A DNA stretch of 64,000 nucleotides from Sphingobium abikonense NBRC 16140. GTDB lineage: Bacteria; Pseudomonadota; Alphaproteobacteria; Sphingomonadales; Sphingomonadaceae. The stretch spans positions 1 to 64,000 of the forward strand of contig NZ_BCYT01000016.1 of the NCBI RefSeq assembly GCF_001598335.1. Direction: 5' to 3'. Positions 1 to 8,782 of this stretch are shown piece after piece. Within the stretch, counting starts at the first letter, position 1. The number at the start of each line of letters is the position of its first letter. A program made the position numbers and the translations under genes. Under the pieces are notes generated by a model. The model did not search any database, was not told the DNA's origin, and saw nothing but the letters and a program-made list of their open reading frames with translations.

Positions 1-1
1 G

Positions 2-64
2 CTGGCCGGGGACACGCGCAGCGCGACCGACCGGGCGCGGGCGATGGTGATCGCGGCGCAATAA
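2..64 (+). CDS. 3' end of an unidentified CDS (partial)
   Basis: An open frame enters from the left edge and ends at TAA 62-64, giving a 20-residue tail, LAGDTRSATDRARAMVIAAQ. It converges on the TonB receptor gene, whose stop lies five bases further on. The tail is alanine/arginine rich, as expected for a high-G+C coding frame, but too short to assign a family. It could be a chance frame; the tight tail-to-tail spacing is the main support. Confidence 0.4.
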   Translation: MAGDTRSATDRARAMVIAAQ

Positions 65-69
65 GCTGT

Positions 70-2850
70 TCAGAAAGCGAGCGAGAGCTTGCCATAATAA
101 TAGCCGCCGCTGATGCCATAAGGCGCATAGCTGTTGTAGAGCGCGAAGCCCGACGTGCCCTGGTTTACCGCGCTGAGCTTTGTCGGGTAGATGTTGAAGA
201 GATTGTCGGCCCCGGCCGCGAGGCGAACGCCAGCGGCCAGCCGGTGGCTATATTCGACGTCAAAGATCAGCTTGGGCGTGATGCGATCATCGGGATAATA
301 GGTCACGCCGTCCACTGTGACGGTGCGCGCGGCGACCTGGGTCATGCTGCCGTAGCGCGTGGCGCGCAGATTGAGCGTGGCGTCCCCCCGCGTCCAGTTC
401 AGATTGGCGATGACCTTGCTGCGCGGCGTGCCCTTGGTGATGTCGCCCTGACGCGCGCGGTCGATCAGGTCGATGCCGATCCCGGCCAGCACCGGCGGCA
501 CGTCGAGCCGGGTGAAGATGGTGCGGTTGATATTGCCCGACAGGGTCAGGAGGGCTTGGCCCAGTGCGCCCATATCCGCGCGCCAGGTGGCGACCATGTC
601 GACGCCGCGCGTGCGCGTGCTGGCGGCGTTGGAAAAGTAGAAACCGCTCTGCACCGGGTCGAGCCCGGCGGCGAGCAGCAATTCGCCCAGCGCGTTATAG
701 CCGCTGGCGCGCGTCGCATCGGGCAGGGCCGACAGCGTGCCGCTGAGCAGGACACGGTCGCGGATGCGGATCTGATAGGCGTCGATGGCAAGGCTGATCC
801 GGGGCAGGGGCGCAAGCACCAGTCCGGCGGAGAGGTTGGTCGACCGCTCCGGCTTCAGCGGCTGCGCGCCCCAGGCAACGGCGACCGGATCATTGACGCG
901 AAGCGCACGGACCGGGGCGAGGCGGGTGGTGGTTTCACCGGGAAACAGCACGCCGATCGTACTGGACGAGGCGTAATGGCGCTGCTGGAGCGTGGGCGCG
1001 CGAAAGCCGGTGCTGACCGTGCCGCGCAGGGCGATGCCGGGCGCCGCTTCGATCCGGGTCGAGATTTTCCACGTGTTGGTGGCGCCAAAGTCGGAATAAT
1101 CCTCATGCCGGGCGGCCAGCGCGATTTCGAACCCGTCGGCGACCTTCTGTTCCAGGTTGAGATAGGCCGACCAGTTGTGGCGGCGATACTGGCCCGCGCT
1201 GTCGGGGGTGAAGCCGGTAACGCCCTGCGCGCCGGGCGTGCGCGCCGCGCCGGCAAAGGGCGCGCCTGCGGGCGAGCGATAGCCGCCATCGGCATAGGAG
1301 GAAGGATCGCCGGCCACGATGCGATAGCCATTTTCCCGATATTCCGCGCTGATCGCCAGCAGCAGCGGCGCGGCAAGCCCCAGCGGCACGTCGCGCTGCA
1401 CGTCGACATTGCTGGTCCATTCGGTGGCGGTCACGGCGCCCAAGAAGAAGCGGGTCGGGCTGGTCGGACCCAATGAGACGTTGAGCGACTGTTCGGAATA
1501 GCGCCCCTGGTTGCGGGCATAGCTTGTGCTGAGATCATAATGGAAGCCGGCTGGGCCATCACCGCGCAGGCCGCCGGTGAACTGGCTGTCGCGATCCTGG
1601 ATGAAAAGATGAGGGATATAGCCTTCGGGATAGATATCCGGGATGGAGAGGATGGAGTTGGGCGGTCGGTAGGTGAGATAGGCGTCGGCGCGGCGGCGCG
1701 ACCAGGTGCCGTGGCTGTAAAGTTCCGATGCGCCTAGCGGCATGACGGCATGATAGGCCAGATTGACCCCGGACACTTGCGGCTGGCCGGGCTTGTTGCG
1801 CATCCGGTCGGCCGTGGCTTCGCGCGGATCGCCGGGGAAATAGAGGCTGGAGGTGATCGGCCCGCCGCGAATGGTGCGGCCCTGAAGCACGCCGTCGACG
1901 GCAAGGTGGATCGTGCCGGGGCCGATGGCAAAGCCCTTGTCCACCTGAAACCTTCCCTGTTCGCCGCCGCCGTCCCCCGCCCCGCCGCCCATTACCGACG
2001 CGCCGCCGCGGCTGTTAGACTTAAGCAGGATATTGACGACGCCCGCGATCGCGTCCGATCCATAATGGGCGGACGCGCCGTCGCGCAGCACTTCTATCCG
2101 ATCGATCATGTTCGACGGAATGAGATCAAGGTCAGGGGGCGACTGACCATTTTGCGTCGTGCCGTTGATGAACAGGGTGGCGCTGTTGTGCCGCCGCTTG
2201 CCGTTCACCAGCACGAGTAGATGGTCGCCCGCCAGGCCGCGCAGCGACAGCGTCTTGATCGCGAAACTCGCGCCCGCGCCGCTGTTGGAGACATTGATGG
2301 CGGGGATCAGTGCGCCCAGCAGGTCGCGGACCGATTGCCGGCCATTTGCTTCCATATCCCGCGCCGACAGGATGTCGATGGGGTTCATGCTGTCGGTGAC
2401 GGTGCGGGTAACGAGGCGCGTGCCGGTGACGATGATCGGTGTCGGGTCCGCGACCGGCGGCGGCGGGGACGCAGCTTGGCTCAGCTGAAAGGAGAGCGGA
2501 CTTTGCCGCGCGGTGGCGCGGGGCGGGGCGGCGAGCGCGATGACGCCGGCGCTGGTCTGCGTCATGCGCAGATGCGTGCCGGCGAGCAGTTTTTGCAGAG
2601 CCTGGCCCGTGGTCATCCATCCGTCGATCCGGCGGCTGCGGATCGCCGACACCTCCTCATAGGGAAAGAGGATGCGCACGCCGGTTTGCGCGGACAATTG
2701 ACGCAACGCGCCGCTGAGCGGCTGGACATGAATATCGAAACGGTGCCGCTGATCCAGTATCTTGTCCGGCGGCGGATTGGCCCGCGTGGGCAGCGCCGAA
2801 CAGCAAAGCAGCATAAGCCCGGCCAGGGCTTGAAAGAGGCGCATGGCCAT
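70..2850 (-). CDS. TonB-dependent outer-membrane receptor with N-terminal STN domain
   Basis: A 926-residue outer-membrane transporter for an unknown ligand, energised by TonB. It has a signal peptide (about residues 1-24), then a secretin/TonB short N-terminal (STN) domain at about 37-108, then a plug domain from the VTGTRL segment (about 140) through the VEVLRDGASAxYG-like stretch near 255 (here IEVLRDGASAHYGSDAIAG), then a long beta-barrel ending in the terminal aromatic residue typical of outer-membrane proteins (SLAF). An STN domain normally signals to a FecR-type anti-sigma factor, but no fecI/fecR pair lies within this window; its partners may lie elsewhere or the domain may be vestigial. 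Two ATGs sit in tandem (2850 and 2844); the second has the better spacing from the purine-rich AGGGGGA. The ligand cannot be read from sequence. Confidence 0.9.
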   Translation of the reverse strand: MAMRLFQALAGLMLLCCSALPTRANPPPDKILDQRHRFDIHVQPLSGALRQLSAQTGVRILFPYEEVSAIRSRRIDGWMTTGQALQKLLAGTHLRMTQTSAGVIALAAPPRATARQSPLSFQLSQAASPPPPVADPTPIIVTGTRLVTRTVTDSMNPIDILSARDMEANGRQSVRDLLGALIPAINVSNSGAGASFAIKTLSLRGLAGDHLLVLVNGKRRHNSATLFINGTTQNGQSPPDLDLIPSNMIDRIEVLRDGASAHYGSDAIAGVVNILLKSNSRGGASVMGGGAGDGGGEQGRFQVDKGFAIGPGTIHLAVDGVLQGRTIRGGPITSSLYFPGDPREATADRMRNKPGQPQVSGVNLAYHAVMPLGASELYSHGTWSRRRADAYLTYRPPNSILSIPDIYPEGYIPHLFIQDRDSQFTGGLRGDGPAGFHYDLSTSYARNQGRYSEQSLNVSLGPTSPTRFFLGAVTATEWTSNVDVQRDVPLGLAAPLLLAISAEYRENGYRIVAGDPSSYADGGYRSPAGAPFAGAARTPGAQGVTGFTPDSAGQYRRHNWSAYLNLEQKVADGFEIALAARHEDYSDFGATNTWKISTRIEAAPGIALRGTVSTGFRAPTLQQRHYASSSTIGVLFPGETTTRLAPVRALRVNDPVAVAWGAQPLKPERSTNLSAGLVLAPLPRISLAIDAYQIRIRDRVLLSGTLSALPDATRASGYNALGELLLAAGLDPVQSGFYFSNAASTRTRGVDMVATWRADMGALGQALLTLSGNINRTIFTRLDVPPVLAGIGIDLIDRARQGDITKGTPRSKVIANLNWTRGDATLNLRATRYGSMTQVAARTVTVDGVTYYPDDRITPKLIFDVEYSHRLAAGVRLAAGADNLFNIYPTKLSAVNQGTSGFALYNSYAPYGISGGYYYGKLSLAF

Positions 2851-2954
2851 TCCCCCTTGTCGCCCGCCCGGTCAGGCGGCCGTCAATCAGGAGAAACGGA
2901 CGGGGCTAGGGCGACCCGCCATGAAGGCGGCGGAGCAACCGCCCGCCCGATCGT

Positions 2955-3509
2955 CTAGAGGCGGGGCAGGGTGACGCCCTGTTGCCCCATATATTTGCCC
3001 GCGCGGTCGGCATAGCTGACTTCGCACGGTTCATTGCCCTGAAGGAAGAGGAACTGGCAGGCGCCTTCATTGGCATAGATTTTGGCGGGCAGCGGCGTGG
3101 TGTTGGAAAATTCCAGCGTCACATGCCCCTCCCAGCCGGGTTCGAGCGGGGTCACGTTCACGATGATGCCGCAGCGGGCATAGGTCGACTTGCCAAGGCA
3201 GATGACCAGCACGTCGCGCGGCACGCGGAAATATTCGACCGTGCGGGCGAGCGCGAAGCTGTTGGGGGGGATGATGCAGCAATCGGTCTTGCGGTCGACG
3301 AAATTCTTGGGGTCGAAATCCTTGGGGTCGACGATGGTGCTGTCGACATTTGTGAAAATCTTGAATTCATCGGCTACCCGCGCGTCATAGCCATAGGAGG
3401 ACAGGCCGTAGCTGATGCTCCCTTCGCGCTTCTGGCTTTCGACGAAGGGTTCGATCATGCCGGTCGAAAGCGCCTGCTGGCGAATCCATTTGTCGGAAAG
3501 AATGGCCAT
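2955..3509 (-). CDS. dcd: dCTP deaminase
   Basis: Converts dCTP to dUTP plus ammonia, feeding dTMP synthesis. The ATG at 3509 gives 184 residues, the usual alphaproteobacterial length; the longer upstream frame lies inside cdd and has no family similarity. Visible signatures are [13 protein letters not shown] near the N terminus, the STYAR motif followed by [19 protein letters not shown], which carries the catalytic arginine and glutamate, and the C-terminal [12 protein letters not shown]. Dcd starts five bases after the cdd stop, so the two are probably co-transcribed; together they supply uridine and deoxyuridine nucleotides. Confidence 0.95.
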   Translation of the reverse strand: MAILSDKWIRQQALSTGMIEPFVESQKREGSISYGLSSYGYDARVADEFKIFTNVDSTIVDPKDFDPKNFVDRKTDCCIIPPNSFALARTVEYFRVPRDVLVICLGKSTYARCGIIVNVTPLEPGWEGHVTLEFSNTTPLPAKIYANEGACQFLFLQGNEPCEVSYADRAGKYMGQQGVTLPRL

Positions 3510-3514
3510 ATGTG

Positions 3515-3973
3515 TCAGCTCTTTTTGGCAGGGGCGATGCCAAGGTCCGCGGGACCAAAGGCATGGGGAAGGAGATCGGCAAGGGTGAGGGCCAGCACGC
3601 GGTCTCCGCTGGGCGTCGCGCAGTGGATGGCGAGCGGGCGGCCGGCCATTTGTTCCGCTTCGTTCATCACCTGCCGGCAGCGACCGCAGGGGGTGACGAG
3701 CGCTTCGTCCGCGCTGTCCATCGCGCCGCCCACCACCGCGATGGCGGCGACGTCGGCAAAGCGCCCCTGCGCGTTCACGGTGGCGAGCGCGACCGTTTCG
3801 GCGCAAAGCGACAGGCCGTAGCTGGCATTTTCGAAGTTGCAGCCGGTGACGATGCTGCCATCGATGAGGCGCACGGCCGCGCCCACGGCAAAGCGGCTAT
3901 AGGGCGCATGGGCATGGGCCATGGCCGCACGCGCGGCGGCGATCAGCGCTTGGGTATCGGAATCATCACTCAT
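3515..3973 (-). CDS. cdd: Cytidine deaminase
   Basis: A 152-residue zinc enzyme of pyrimidine salvage that deaminates cytidine and deoxycytidine. The zinc-binding signatures [15 protein letters not shown] and PCGRCRQ are intact. The start at 3973 is the ATG of a TAATG junction, so the gene overlaps the stop codon of the upstream GH25-like gene by one base, a pattern of translational coupling. The open frame continues upstream of this ATG, but only inside the neighbour's coding sequence. It is followed at once by dcd. Confidence 0.93.
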   Translation of the reverse strand: MSDDSDTQALIAAARAAMAHAHAPYSRFAVGAAVRLIDGSIVTGCNFENASYGLSLCAETVALATVNAQGRFADVAAIAVVGGAMDSADEALVTPCGRCRQVMNEAEQMAGRPLAIHCATPSGDRVLALTLADLLPHAFGPADLGIAPAKKS

Positions 3974-4656
3974 TATCGCGCCACCACATTCCACCGCACC
4001 GGACCATCGACGCCGTCGATATGCCGCATGTTCGTAGCTGTCCACATCACCCAGGGGCGGCTGGCATAATCGGGCGGGAAGAAATTGCCGTCCAGCCACA
4101 AGGTGCGGTTGATGCCCGACCCGATATCATAGGCCGCATCGAAATCCTCGCTCACGTTGAGCAGGGCGGGCTTGCCCGCCTGCCCCTCCACCAGGTTGAT
4201 GAGGGTGTTGAGGTTGGAGAGCAGCAGGTCGCGGCCCGGCCGACGCGCGCATCCGGCCGAAAAGGCAAGGCGGATGACCGGGGGCAGGGCGGCATTGTCG
4301 CGCGGCACCGTGGTCATGAAGCCGGTTGCCTGGTCGATCGGGCTGCGGCAGGCGCTGAATTCGATCACCGCGCCATAGCGCATGCCCGCCGCGCGCGCGC
4401 CGCGCCAGTTGGCGGCGAAGGCGGGGTCGCGCCCATCCTGCGCCCGCACCGCGCGGATATAGGCAAAGTCCGCCCCTTGCGCCGCCAGCGTGCCCCAGTC
4501 GACCGGGCCATCGGCCGACCCGATCGTCACGCCCTGCACCGGATAGTCGTCCCGGCTGGGCGCCCAGGCGCGCGCATAGAGCCACAATGCCAGCGCCAGC
4601 ATCGCGATCAGCGCCAGTCCCGCCCCGATGCGGACCAGCATGCCCCCGAACGTCAA
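3973..4656 (-). CDS. GH25 (lysozyme-like) fold protein, probably non-catalytic
   Basis: A 227-residue protein with one N-terminal membrane segment (about residues 7-30), so probably anchored in the inner membrane with its domain in the periplasm. The rest resembles glycoside hydrolase family 25 muramidases: the order is QGVTIGSADGPVDW, then GADFAYIRAV, then DPAFAANWRGARAAGMRYG, then PPVIRLAFSAGC, then a terminal WVMWTAT strand. In GH25 enzymes the equivalent places hold the Asp of the GIDVS segment and the DxE pair; here these read T and RxA, so the catalytic acids appear lost. The start is TTG 4656, or ATG 4641 if shorter. It sits 13 bases after UPF0262 and overlaps cdd by one base. The family call is by eye. 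Confidence 0.68.
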   Translation of the reverse strand: MTFGGMLVRIGAGLALIAMLALALWLYARAWAPSRDDYPVQGVTIGSADGPVDWGTLAAQGADFAYIRAVRAQDGRDPAFAANWRGARAAGMRYGAVIEFSACRSPIDQATGFMTTVPRDNAALPPVIRLAFSAGCARRPGRDLLLSNLNTLINLVEGQAGKPALLNVSEDFDAAYDIGSGINRTLWLDGNFFPPDYASRPWVMWTATNMRHIDGVDGPVRWNVVAR

Positions 4657-4669
4657 ACCCCTGATCCCA

Positions 4670-5152
4670 TCACCCCTTGATATGCAGCACGCAGATGAGC
4701 GTGAACAGCCGCCGCGCCGTGTCGAAGTCGACCTTTATCTTGCCCTCCAGCCGCTCGATCAGCATGTCGGCGGCGTCATTGTGGATGGCGCGTCGCGCCA
4801 TGTCGACCGTTTCGATCTGCTGGGGCGAGGCATTGCTGATCGCCTGATAATAGCTGTCGCAAATGGCGAAATAATCGCGGATCGGACGCCGGAACCGGCC
4901 AAGGCTCAAGATGATCGCTTCGAGCGGGCTGTCGTCCTGCCGGTTGATTTCGATGACCAGCCGTCCTTCCTCCACCCGCAGCACGACCTTGTAGGGGCCG
5001 GCATAGCCGTCGGGATGGACCCGCTGGGGCGCGAAATGATTATCCTCCAGCAAGTCGAAGATCGCGATGCGCCGTTCCTGCTCCACGTCGGCATTGCGCC
5101 ACAGGATCGTGCGCTCGTCGAGCTTGATGTCTATGATGCGCGGATCGGCCAT
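4670..5152 (-). CDS. UPF0262 family protein
   Basis: A 160-residue conserved alphaproteobacterial protein of unknown function. The ATG at 5152 begins MADPRIIDIKLDER, the usual start of this family, followed by RRIAIFDLLEDNHF and LRVEEGRLVIEI and a C-terminal FDTARRLFTLICVLH stretch. No membrane segment or catalytic motif is visible. It is the first gene of the minus-strand run to dcd and is divergent from dnaB, with 113 bases between the two start codons for both promoters. Confidence 0.85.
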   Translation of the reverse strand: MADPRIIDIKLDERTILWRNADVEQERRIAIFDLLEDNHFAPQRVHPDGYAGPYKVVLRVEEGRLVIEINRQDDSPLEAIILSLGRFRRPIRDYFAICDSYYQAISNASPQQIETVDMARRAIHNDAADMLIERLEGKIKVDFDTARRLFTLICVLHIKG

Positions 5153-5265
5153 ATGCGAGCGGATAGTCAGTGCGGCGGCGCGCGCCCAAATGCAAGCGGG
5201 ACTTATCCACAACTGCGTCCCCATGGCCCCTTGCGCCCGCGCCGCCGGGAGAGGAAAGAGAGGCC

Positions 5266-6750
5266 ATGGTCGAACTGCTGAAAATCAATCCCGCTGACAA
5301 TGGCGGCGCCGAACTGCCGCGCAATGTGGAGGCTGAGGCCGCCCTGCTGGGCGCGATCATGATCGACAACCGCATTGCCGAGGATGTGCAGCTCAAGCTG
5401 AAGGCCGAACATTTTTTCGAGCCGCTGCACGGACGCATCTATGACGCGATCATGCGCCTGCTCGACAAGGACATGGTCGCCAATCCGGTGACGCTCAAGC
5501 CCATGCTGGAGCAGGACCCAGCGTTGAAGGAACTGGGCGGCGCTGCCTATCTGGCGCAGCTGACCGGCAATGGCGCGGCGCTGATCGGTGCGCGTGACTT
5601 CGCCAGCCAGATTTACGACCTGGCGCTGTTGCGGGAATTGGTGAGCGTCGGGCGCGAACTGGTTGAAAACGCGCTGGATACCAGCGAGGATGTCAACCCG
5701 CGCGAGCAGATCGAAGCGGCCGAAGTCGCGCTGTATAAAGTGTCGGAGGGCGAAGGCGAGACCGGGTCGGTCAAGAGCTTCCTGATGGCGTCGACCATGG
5801 CGGTGCAGGTGGCCGAACGCGCGCTCAACAGCGGCGGGCATGTGTCGGGGATCACGACCGGGATCAACAGCCTCAACGCCAAGATCGGTGGTCTGCACAA
5901 TTCCGACCTCATGATCCTGGCCGGGCGCCCGGGCATGGGCAAGACGTCGCTGGCGACCAACATCGCCTATAATGCAGCCTCGCGATGGGTGCGCGACAAT
6001 GCCGACGGCATCCCGCCGGAAAAGAATATGGGGGCCAAGACGGCGTTTTTTTCGCTGGAAATGTCGGCCGACCAGCTGGCGACCCGCGTGCTCGCCGAAC
6101 AGTCGGGCATTTCGGGCGAAGCGCTGCGCATGGGCAAGATCAGCCGCGCGGATTTCCAGAATCTGTCGCGAGCGGCGCGCGAGTTGCAGGAATTGCCGCT
6201 GTTCATCGACGATACGCCGGGCCTGACCATCGCGGCGCTGCGCACGCGCGCCCGGCGGCTGAAGCGGCGGCATGACATTGGTTTCATCGTCGTTGATTAT
6301 CTCCAGCTGCTGCAGGGCACGGGGCGGGGCGACGGCAACCGCGTCAACGAGATTTCGGAAATCTCACGCGGGTTGAAGACGCTGGCGAAGGAACTGCATG
6401 TGCCGGTGCTGGCGCTTTCCCAGCTCAGCCGTGCAGTCGAACAGCGCGAGGACAAGCGGCCGCAACTGTCCGACCTGCGCGAATCCGGATCGATCGAGCA
6501 GGATGCGGACATGGTGTGGTTCGTGTTCCGCGAGGATTATTACGAGGCCGCAAAGGAACCCAAGCCCGACGACGAGGCTGCCTATGCCGCGTGGAAGGAG
6601 AATATGGAGCGCATCTACGGCCTGGCCGAGGTGATCGTCGCCAAGCAGCGCCATGGGTCCACCGGCCGCATCCGCATGAAATTCGACGCCAAAATCACGC
6701 GCTTCTCCGACATCGCCGATGATGGCTATCAGGATATGAGCTACGAGTGA
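5266..6750 (+). CDS. dnaB: Replicative DNA helicase DnaB
   Basis: The 494-residue hexameric helicase that unwinds DNA at the replication fork. The ATG at 5266 follows a purine-rich ribosome site (GAGAGG) and gives the standard family length; the longer in-frame extension upstream is not needed. The N-terminal primase-contact domain covers about residues 20-125 (PRNVEAEAALLGAIM), and the RecA-like motor holds Walker A (GRPGMGKTS, about 220), Walker B (VVDYLQLL, about 343) and the LSQLSRAVEQR and SGSIEQDAD motifs. No intein is present. It is divergent from UPF0262. Confidence 0.97.
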   Translation: MVELLKINPADNGGAELPRNVEAEAALLGAIMIDNRIAEDVQLKLKAEHFFEPLHGRIYDAIMRLLDKDMVANPVTLKPMLEQDPALKELGGAAYLAQLTGNGAALIGARDFASQIYDLALLRELVSVGRELVENALDTSEDVNPREQIEAAEVALYKVSEGEGETGSVKSFLMASTMAVQVAERALNSGGHVSGITTGINSLNAKIGGLHNSDLMILAGRPGMGKTSLATNIAYNAASRWVRDNADGIPPEKNMGAKTAFFSLEMSADQLATRVLAEQSGISGEALRMGKISRADFQNLSRAARELQELPLFIDDTPGLTIAALRTRARRLKRRHDIGFIVVDYLQLLQGTGRGDGNRVNEISEISRGLKTLAKELHVPVLALSQLSRAVEQREDKRPQLSDLRESGSIEQDADMVWFVFREDYYEAAKEPKPDDEAAYAAWKENMERIYGLAEVIVAKQRHGSTGRIRMKFDAKITRFSDIADDGYQDMSYE

Positions 6751-6760
6751 CGCCGGCGGG

Positions 6761-6878
6761 TCCCTTGTAAGGGGAGGAGGTCCGCTGCCCTGAGCCGTGG
6801 CGGGGAAGGGGTGCGGTCTCCATAGGGTGATACCCCTCCGTCTGGCCTCCGGCCAGCCACCTCCCCTTACAGGGGAGG
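6761..6878. repeat. Intergenic element with inverted CCCTTGTAAGGGGAGG-type ends
   Basis: The space between dnaB and the convergent DUF885 gene holds an inverted pair: the left end at 6761-6778 reads TCCCTTGTAAGGGGAGG, and the right end at 6861-6878 is its complement with one change. Each end is itself a small hairpin (the right end is CCTCCCCT-TAC-AGGGGAGG). The inner part has further dyads, such as TGGCCTCCGGCCA at 6843-6855. There is no open frame, so this looks like a non-autonomous palindromic repeat. It may also serve as a two-way terminator, although T-runs are weak. Confidence 0.6.
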
Positions 6879-6881
6879 ATT

Positions 6882-8699
6882 TTACGTTTTCGCTGCCCTG
6901 GCCCGCGCGGCGACGCGCTGTTCCAGCATCGACAAAGGCATTGCGCCTTCCTCAAGGATGGCGTGGAACTGCTTGATATCGAAGGCGTCGCCCAGCTGCG
7001 CCTGCGCGGCCGCGCGCGCCTTTGTCCACACGCCATGGCCGACCTTGTAGCTGGTCGCTTGGCCCGGCTGGGTGCAATAGCGTTCGACTTCGCGCTGGCA
7101 GCGGGGGCGGGCAAAGCCGGTATTTTCAACCATATAATCGGTTGCCTTCTCACGGCTCCACTGCTTGGCGTGGATGCCGGTGTCGACCACCAGCCGCGCC
7201 GCGCGGAACAGGAAGGATTGCAGATAGCCTGCCCGATCGAGCGGCGTCGCATAACCGCCCAGTTCGTCGGCCAGTTGCTCGGCATAAAGCGCCCAGCCTT
7301 CGGTATAGGCGCTCATGAAGGCGGTCTTGCGCAGCATCGGAATGTCGCCGGCGGTCTGCGCGGTCGAAATCTGGAGATGATGCCCTGGCACGCCTTCATG
7401 ATAGGTGAGCGCGGGCAGGCCATATTTCGGCCAGTCGCCCACATCCTTGAGGTTGATGAAATAGATGGCCGGGCGCGACCCGTCGAGCGCGGCGCGGTTA
7501 TAATAGCCGTTGGAGGCACCGTCCTGGATTTCCACCGGCACCGCGCGGATTTCCAGCTTCGTATCGGGAATGGTGGCGAAGGCCTGGGGCAGTTTGGCTT
7601 TCATCGCGTCGACGTCGCGGTTGAGCTGGGCGAGCAGGGCGGCGCGGCCCTCCGCGCTGTCGGCGTAAAGCTGCGAGGGTTCGACGTTGAGCTTTGCCAG
7701 TCGTTCGCCCGCCGTGCCGCTGTCATAGCCGGCGCCTTTGAGGATGCCGTCCAGCTGCGCGCTGATGTCGGCGACCTGCTCCAGCCCCATGGCGTGAATC
7801 TGGTCTGCGCTGAGGTCCGTGGTCGTGGCCTGCTTGAGCGCGGCGGCATAGATTTCATCGCCGCGCGGCGTGCGCCAGACGCCATCACCCGCCGCTGTCT
7901 TGTCCTTGAGCGATTCGATCGCCGCGATCTGTTCGTCGAGTGCGGGATAGATCGCCTTTTCCACGATGCCGGTCGCCTGCGCCTGCCAATCGCCGCTGAT
8001 GCCCTTGGCGGCGGCGCGCTTGACCAGCGACTGGACCATCGAGCTTTGCGCCGCCGGCTGGCCGCGCAGCTTCTTCAGCTGGCCAATCGTCAGGTCCAGC
8101 GACCAGGCGGGGGCGAGATAGCCGCGCGCCGCTTCGTCCCGCTGGAGCGCGGTATCGGTCCGCAGGTTCCGCGCAAAGGCGTCGAGCCGCGAGACATAGG
8201 CGTCGCAATCGGCGCTGTCGTTGATGGTGTGTGCGGTGTTGAGGAAATCAGGCACGCGGAAATAGCTGCCGCCCTGCTGGAAGATGCGATAGGGCCGCTG
8301 CACGCTGTTGAGGCCGAACCTGCCCGGCGCAACCGTCTGCTGCCCCAGCGAATAGAGAATGACGTCGAGGTTGAGGCGCTGCGCGTCGGACAGGTTCGCG
8401 CCCTTGAACCCCTCCAGTTCCTTGATCGCCGCCTGCGTCGCGGCAAGGTCCTTCATCATGCCCGACTTGCTGTTGTCGTCGAGCTGGCTCTTGGCGTCGG
8501 CGCGCGCGCCCTTGTCGAGGCCAAGGCTGGTGACGAACATGGGCGAGCGATCGAGCACGCCTTCGAAAATCGCGGCGAAGGCGGCGGACAGGCGGGCGTC
8601 GTCGCCATTGCCCGGCATGGCCGCCTGCGCAAAAGCGCGCGGCGCGGCGGCTGCGAGGGCGGAGGCTCCGGCGGTGGAAAGGAAAAGACGGCGGTCCAT
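6882..8699 (-). CDS. DUF885 family protein, Tat-exported, putative metallopeptidase
   Basis: A 605-residue protein. The ATG at 8699 begins MDRRLFLSTAGASALAAAA, a twin-arginine signal with an alanine-rich core, so the protein is probably exported folded to the periplasm. The frame extends further upstream but without this signal at its end. The central DUF885 hallmark YHEGVPGHHLQ is at about residues 432-442; the HExxPGH arrangement resembles a zinc-peptidase metal site, but activity in this family is poorly characterised. It converges on dnaB across a palindromic repeat and follows yghU on the same strand with an 83-base gap. Confidence 0.85.
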   Translation of the reverse strand: MDRRLFLSTAGASALAAAAPRAFAQAAMPGNGDDARLSAAFAAIFEGVLDRSPMFVTSLGLDKGARADAKSQLDDNSKSGMMKDLAATQAAIKELEGFKGANLSDAQRLNLDVILYSLGQQTVAPGRFGLNSVQRPYRIFQQGGSYFRVPDFLNTAHTINDSADCDAYVSRLDAFARNLRTDTALQRDEAARGYLAPAWSLDLTIGQLKKLRGQPAAQSSMVQSLVKRAAAKGISGDWQAQATGIVEKAIYPALDEQIAAIESLKDKTAAGDGVWRTPRGDEIYAAALKQATTTDLSADQIHAMGLEQVADISAQLDGILKGAGYDSGTAGERLAKLNVEPSQLYADSAEGRAALLAQLNRDVDAMKAKLPQAFATIPDTKLEIRAVPVEIQDGASNGYYNRAALDGSRPAIYFINLKDVGDWPKYGLPALTYHEGVPGHHLQISTAQTAGDIPMLRKTAFMSAYTEGWALYAEQLADELGGYATPLDRAGYLQSFLFRAARLVVDTGIHAKQWSREKATDYMVENTGFARPRCQREVERYCTQPGQATSYKVGHGVWTKARAAAQAQLGDAFDIKQFHAILEEGAMPLSMLEQRVAARARAAKT

Positions 8700-8782
8700 G
8701 ATGGGGCGACTCCCTAATGTCGATAGGGCTGTGTTATCGCCATGGCACGGCCCGCCGTCCAGTCCGTTATATTTCAACAGGA

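Noticed and set aside
244-1476. Long plus-strand open frame opposite the TonB receptor gene
   Set aside because: It is the antisense shadow of a high-G+C gene; its product is Arg/Gly/Ala-rich with no family pattern, while the minus-strand frame has clear receptor domains.
6963-8717. 584-codon plus-strand frame opposite the DUF885 gene
   Set aside because: No ribosome site or domain; the Tat signal and HExxPGH motif on the minus strand show the real gene.
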